Positions 60,533 through 64,000 of a stretch of 64,000 nucleotides of DNA are shown here, in pieces. The stretch is from Sphaerisporangium sp. TRM90804 (GTDB lineage Bacteria; Actinomycetota; Actinomycetes; Streptosporangiales; Streptosporangiaceae), in NCBI RefSeq assembly GCF_029846175.1, contig NZ_JARWAC010000016.1:310001-374000 (forward strand). Direction: 5' to 3'. Made by a program: the position numbers and the translations under genes. A model generated the notes under the pieces. That model was not told where the DNA came from. It was given only the letters and a program-made list of their open reading frames with translations, and did no database searches. Within the stretch, counting starts at the first letter, position 1, and each line of letters opens with the position of its first letter.

Positions 60533-61852
60533 CTACTTCTTCCAGGCCTTGGCGGCGTCCGCCTCGAGCTTCTCCTGCGTGCCCTTGATGTCCGAGGGGT
60601 TGCGCACGAAGTCCTGCAGGTGCTTCCACTCGCCCTTGCCGTCGGTGCCGCCGAAGGCGCTGGGCGCCAGGTCGGACATGTCATACCGGACGTCCTCGCC
60701 CGCCGAGATGATGGTCTGGGCGAGCTGCTTGGTCAGCGCGTCGGGGTAGTTGTCCGGCGAGACGTTGCGGTTGGGGGACAGGTAGCCGGGGAGCTTGGCC
60801 CACACCGCGCCGCCCTCGGCCGAGGCCAGGTACGCCAGCAGCGCCATGGCGCCCTTGGAGTCCTTCAGCGCCACCGCGATGTCGCCGCCGAGCACGACGG
60901 GGGCGGTGTCGCCGGCCTTCGGGAACGGCATGATCTGCGCGTCCTCCCCGATCTTGGCGCCCGACTGGGCGGCCGAGGCGGCCACGAAGTCGGCCTCGAT
61001 GACCATGGCGGCCTTCTTCTGGCCGTAGACCTGGGTGACGCAGGTCGGGAAGTCGGTCTGCAGGGCGCCGGAGGCGCCGCCGAGCAGGAACTCCTTCTTG
61101 CCGACGAGCTGGCCGATCTTCTCCAGCGCGGCCGTCACCGAGGGGTCGGTCCACGGGATCTCGTGCTTGGAGAGCTTGTCGTAGTTCTCCGGGCCCGCGG
61201 TGGACAGGTAGACGTTCTCGAACAGGTCGGTCAGCGTCCAGCCCGACGCGCCGCAGAGCGCGAACGGCGGGGTGCCGGAGTCGGCCAGGGACTGGGCGGT
61301 CGTGCCGACCAGCTCGTCCCAGGTCGTCGCGGGCTGCGCGCCGGCGTCCTCGAAGGCGGGGGTGCGGTACCAGATCAGCGACTTGTGCGCCGCCTTCACC
61401 AGCACGCCGTACACCTGGCCGCCGGCCGAGCCGAGGTCCTTCCAGTACGGGGTGTAGTTCTGGTCGATCTGGGTCTGGACCTCCGGCGTCAGCGGCTTGA
61501 GCGCGTCCTGGTCGGCGTACTGCTGGACCAGGCCGGGCTGCGGCAGGATCGCCACGTCCGGCGGGTTGCCGCCCTGGATGCGCGGCCCGAGATAGGCGCC
61601 GGTGTCCTCGCCGGTGGAGGCGTAGGTGACCGTGGCGCCGGTCTTCTCCTCGAAGGCGGTGAGCACCTTCTCGAAGTTGGCCTGCTCCTCGGCGGTCCAC
61701 TTGGCCGCGACCTCAAGGGTCGTGCCCTGCAACGGCTTGGCGGCCGGCGCGCTGGCGCTGGCCGAGGGCTGGGCCTCGTTCGACTGGCCCCCGCACGCGG
61801 CGAGCGCGAGCATGAGCCCCGCGACCGCCGCCGTCGTCGTTCTGCCACGCAT
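60533..61852 (-). CDS. Sugar ABC importer substrate-binding lipoprotein (first)
   Basis: The 439-residue lipoprotein has lipobox LAACGGQ, a Ser/Ala linker and a type I/II extracellular solute-binding domain (FEKVLTAFEEKTGATVTYAS, GNPPDVAILPQPGLVQQYAD, YGVLVKAAHKSLIWYRTPAF, WDELVGTTAQSL, KKAAMVIEADFVA). It is related to alpha-glucoside or similar sugar binders. ATG 61852 follows AGGAGG. It is directly upstream of the two permeases; the ATPase is missing, as in MsiK-dependent systems. Confidence 0.92.
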   Translation of the reverse strand: MRGRTTTAAVAGLMLALAACGGQSNEAQPSASASAPAAKPLQGTTLEVAAKWTAEEQANFEKVLTAFEEKTGATVTYASTGEDTGAYLGPRIQGGNPPDVAILPQPGLVQQYADQDALKPLTPEVQTQIDQNYTPYWKDLGSAGGQVYGVLVKAAHKSLIWYRTPAFEDAGAQPATTWDELVGTTAQSLADSGTPPFALCGASGWTLTDLFENVYLSTAGPENYDKLSKHEIPWTDPSVTAALEKIGQLVGKKEFLLGGASGALQTDFPTCVTQVYGQKKAAMVIEADFVAASAAQSGAKIGEDAQIMPFPKAGDTAPVVLGGDIAVALKDSKGAMALLAYLASAEGGAVWAKLPGYLSPNRNVSPDNYPDALTKQLAQTIISAGEDVRYDMSDLAPSAFGGTDGKGEWKHLQDFVRNPSDIKGTQEKLEADAAKAWKK

Positions 61853-61963
61853 GGTGCTACCTCCTGGTGAAGGCCCCGAATGTGCGATGAATTGTGATCT
61901 TGATGAGGATGTTGAGGATGAGGGGTGATCGGGCGCTATAGGCGGTGAGGGGGTCGCCCTCGC

Positions 61964-63223
61964 CTAGGGACGGCGAACGATCTCGCCGAGTTCCTGCTTC
62001 AGGGTGGCGACGGTCTCGTCGCTCGGTTTCCTGAGGTTGAGCGCGTCGGAGACGCCGCTCGAAATCACCAGGCTGACCTGGTCGTATTGGGAGCTGACCG
62101 GTCGTTTCCGGGCAGACATGATGCTCTGCTTGAGCACCGGGAGATACGGATGACGCTTGATCATGCCGGGGTCGTCGTACAGCTCCGACCACACCGGCGG
62201 GAAGGAGCCCTCGGACAGCACCCGGCGCTGGTTCTCCAGGCCGGTGAAGTACCGGATGAACTCCAGGGCCGACTTCTGGTGCTTGGAGTAGGCGCTGATG
62301 GCCAGGTTGAGCCCGCCGAGCGTGCTGGACCCCGGCCCGTCGAGCCCGGGCAGCCGCGTCACCGCGAACTTGCCGCCCACGGCCGACCGGGTGGCCGGGC
62401 CGTACGCGTGCGGCCAGTTGCGGGCGAACAGCAGCCGGCCCTCCTGGAACGCCAGCCGCGACTCCTCCTCCTTGTAGGAGAGCGCCTCCTGCGGGATCCA
62501 GCCCTCGCGCAGGCCGCCGACCAGGAAGTCCAGGCCGGTCCGCGCGGTGCCGAGGTCGAGCGCGACCCCGGTGCCGTCGGGGCTGAGGATCTCGCCGCCG
62601 GCTGACTGCACCGCCTCGGCGAAGTTGACCGTCAGGCCCTCGTAGGCCAGGAACTGGCCCGCGTAGCCGTCCAGCTTGTACTTCCTGCCCAGACGCCTGG
62701 CCTGGTCGCGCAGCTCGGCCCAGGTCTTGGGCGGCTGCAGGCGCTCGGCGTCCAGGATGTCCTTGCGGTAGTAGAGCAGCCCCGCGTTGCTGGAGTACGG
62801 CACCGCGTACAGCTTGTCGCGGTAGACCGCGGTGTCCACCACGGGCGCCAGGAACCGGTCGAGCGGGAACATGCTGCGGTCGAGCGGGACGATCCAGCCG
62901 GCGTCCGCGAACTCGGCCGTCCACACCACGTCCAGGCCGAGCACGTCGTAGCGCTCGCTCCTGGCCTGCAGGTTGGCGACCATCTGCGCGCGCTGCTCGT
63001 CGGCGGCCTCCGGCAGCTCCAGCAGCGTCACCTGCTCGCCGGGGTGGGCCCGGTTCCAGGTGTCGATCAGCGGCTGGAGGTAGGCGGTGGTGTCGCGCCC
63101 GGTGGCGAAGGTCATCGGGCCGGTGCCGTCGTTGCCGGGCACGCGCCCGGTGTCGGCCTCGCCCAGGCCCGCGCAGCCGGCGGCCAGCAGGGCCGCGAGC
63201 AGTAGCGGGGCGAGGCGCCGCAC
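61964..63223 (-). CDS. Sugar ABC importer substrate-binding lipoprotein (second), trehalose/maltose type
   Basis: The 419-residue lipoprotein has lipobox LAAGCAG and motifs of the LpqY/ThuE/MalE group: QPLIDTWNRAHPGEQVTLLEL, YDVLGLDVVWTAEFADAGWI, LYAVPYSSNAGLLYYRKDIL, PKTWAELRDQARRL and GFAR-type wall (FARNWPHAYG). It probably binds a di- or oligosaccharide such as trehalose. GTG 63223 has GGAGG upstream. It is 111 bp upstream of the first binding-protein gene, giving two binding proteins for one permease pair; it may instead have its own transcript. Confidence 0.9.
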   Translation of the reverse strand: MRRLAPLLLAALLAAGCAGLGEADTGRVPGNDGTGPMTFATGRDTTAYLQPLIDTWNRAHPGEQVTLLELPEAADEQRAQMVANLQARSERYDVLGLDVVWTAEFADAGWIVPLDRSMFPLDRFLAPVVDTAVYRDKLYAVPYSSNAGLLYYRKDILDAERLQPPKTWAELRDQARRLGRKYKLDGYAGQFLAYEGLTVNFAEAVQSAGGEILSPDGTGVALDLGTARTGLDFLVGGLREGWIPQEALSYKEEESRLAFQEGRLLFARNWPHAYGPATRSAVGGKFAVTRLPGLDGPGSSTLGGLNLAISAYSKHQKSALEFIRYFTGLENQRRVLSEGSFPPVWSELYDDPGMIKRHPYLPVLKQSIMSARKRPVSSQYDQVSLVISSGVSDALNLRKPSDETVATLKQELGEIVRRP

Positions 63224-63250
63224 GTGTCCTCCAGGTATTTCTTGGGTTAC

Positions 63251-63284
63251 ATGCGTGTTATGTAGATGCATTCATGTTATGCAT
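63251..63284. promoter_or_regulatory. ATGCAT dyad in the divergent promoter region
   Basis: ATGCAT-N7-ATGCAT (63266-63284) is preceded by the related ATGCGTGTTATG, and TGTTATG occurs twice (63256 and 63275). It is an AT-richer patch between the binding-protein and PadR genes and a candidate operator for PadR. Confidence 0.45.
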
Positions 63285-63351
63285 GACGGTAATGTGAACG
63301 TCAACGGATGGTCGTGTAACACTCAGGTAACTTGCCCGAGGGAGGTGGAGC

Positions 63352-63858
63352 GTGCGGCTCCAGCTGCTGGCGCTCCTGGCCAAGGAACCTGCCCACGGCT
63401 ACGAGCTGAAACAGGCTCTTGAGCAGATCTTCGGCGACGCCTACCCCTCGCCCAACATCGGGCAGATCTACGTGACGCTCGGCCGCCTCGAGAAGGACGG
63501 CCTGGTGCGCAGCGTCGACGTCGAGCAGTCGAACCGTCCCAACAAGAAGGTCTACTTCTGCACGGCCGAGGGCCGCGAAGCCCTTCTCGAATGGGTGGAC
63601 GAGCCCACAGAGGGGCCGCGGGTGCGCGACGAGTTCTTCATGAAACTGGTGCTCGCCCCCATGACCGGCATCGCCGACCGCATGGCGCTGATCAACCGGC
63701 AGCGCCGACATTACCTCGGCATCATGCGCGATCTGGTAGAACTCGCCCAGCGGACCGACCAGGACAACCGCCCCGCGCAGCTCCTCATCGAAGGCGCCAT
63801 GCTGCACCTTCAGGCCGATCTCGACTGGCTCGAACGCTGCCAGGAGGACCTGGCGTGA
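63352..63858 (+). CDS. PadR-family transcriptional regulator
   Basis: The 168-residue protein has the PadR winged helix (LALLAKEPAHGYELKQAL, PNIGQIYVTLGRLEKDGLV, KKVYFCTAEGREALLEWV) and the C-terminal Vir_act_alpha_C helices (DEFFMKLVLAPMTG, LIEGAMLHLQADLDWLERC). GTG 63352 follows GAGGTGGAG. Such regulators often repress an adjacent ABC exporter, and an ABC ATPase gene begins 52 bp downstream. Confidence 0.9.
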   Translation: MRLQLLALLAKEPAHGYELKQALEQIFGDAYPSPNIGQIYVTLGRLEKDGLVRSVDVEQSNRPNKKVYFCTAEGREALLEWVDEPTEGPRVRDEFFMKLVLAPMTGIADRMALINRQRRHYLGIMRDLVELAQRTDQDNRPAQLLIEGAMLHLQADLDWLERCQEDLA

Positions 63859-63910
63859 CGAGCTGAGCCACCCCGCGACGACGCGGGGCGCATGTACGCA
63901 AGGAGAGCCG

Positions 63911-64000
63911 ATGAGCATGGTGAGCACGCCGCCGGCGCTGCGCACGGTGAACCTGGTGAAGATCTACCAGACCGGCGGCCTTCCCGTGCCGGCGGTGCGC
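63911..64000 (+). CDS. ABC transporter ATP-binding protein, N-terminus only (cut by window edge)
   Basis: Only 30 codons are visible: MSMVSTPPALRTVNLVKIYQ then TGGLPVPAVR. LVKIYQTG-x-x-x-V-x-A-V-R matches the start of LolD/MacB-type ATPases before Walker A. ATG 63911 follows AGGAG. It is in line with the PadR gene and probably controlled by it. Confidence 0.7.
   Translation, partial: MSMVSTPPALRTVNLVKIYQTGGLPVPAVR

Overview
This window is chromosomal DNA of a high-GC, filamentous-type actinomycete. Codon use is strongly G/C at third positions, GTG and TTG starts are common, several genes look leaderless, and DUF397/WhiJ-type genes, a DUF574-like methyltransferase, F420-type LLM oxidoreductases and MsiK-style sugar ABC operons without an ATPase are present. 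The mix (CelR-type cellulase control, a DUF6158-like small protein, many Ser/Thr kinases) fits Streptosporangiales (a Nonomuraea-, Thermobifida- or Streptosporangium-like organism) better than Streptomyces. This placement is inference. About 57 protein genes are called. I saw no tRNA, rRNA, CRISPR array, transposase or prophage.

Layout. 1-4.4 kb: the end of an F420-type LLM oxidoreductase, a D-amino-acid catabolic pair (PLP deaminase and N-acyl-D-amino-acid deacylase), and a MarR regulator with a dyad in its promoter. 4.7-9.9 kb: a FUSC-type membrane protein, then a Ser/Thr kinase and a DNA adenine methylase fused to an HsdS-like domain, divergent from a PP2C phosphatase. 10-14.3 kb: an envelope-lipid operon (lipid kinase, YihY/BrkB, two PAP2 phosphatases) and a KdpE-like response regulator. 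14.4-18.5 kb: RecQ, a secreted NlpC/P60 hydrolase, a GT-C-type membrane glycosyltransferase.

18.6-30.4 kb is a cellulose locus: a GH9-CBM3-CBM2 endoglucanase, a CBM2-Ig-GH48 cellulase, a secreted DUF3494/Ig-repeat protein, and a LacI-family CelR/CebR-like regulator coupled to a membrane Ser/Thr kinase. The CelR-type box TGGGAGCGCTCCCA occurs three times exactly and once with one mismatch. In two promoters (the GH48 gene and the regulator itself) it lies directly behind the -10 hexamer. A G/C-only stretch between the two cellulase genes looks like an assembly fault.

30.7-37.2 kb: an LLM monooxygenase, MscL, two DUF397 proteins, a PepSY membrane protein, an orphan membrane protein, a WhiJ-like XRE/DUF5753 regulator and a small CxxCxGxG protein. 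37.7-43.9 kb: glgX-treY-treZ, converting glycogen to trehalose. 44.1-46.7 kb: an NMT1/SsuA-type importer without an ATPase. 47-50.4 kb: a probable light-response group (ECF sigma factor, LitR/CarH-like MerR protein, photolyase, thiamine-binding-type protein). 50.5-54.5 kb: an ABC-2 exporter divergent from an HxlR-peroxiredoxin fusion. 54.5-58 kb: a DUF574-like methyltransferase, phosphoglucomutase and uracil-DNA glycosylase. 58.1-63.2 kb: a sugar importer with two binding proteins and a permease carrying an inserted extracellular beta-domain. The right end has a PadR regulator and the start of an ABC ATPase.

The most unusual items are the CelR box in a gene-free interval before the DUF3494 gene, the kinase/methylase/phosphatase group, the MalF-like permease with a P2-like insertion, the LitR-like regulator lacking the cobalamin-capping Trp, and the HxlR-peroxiredoxin fusion.
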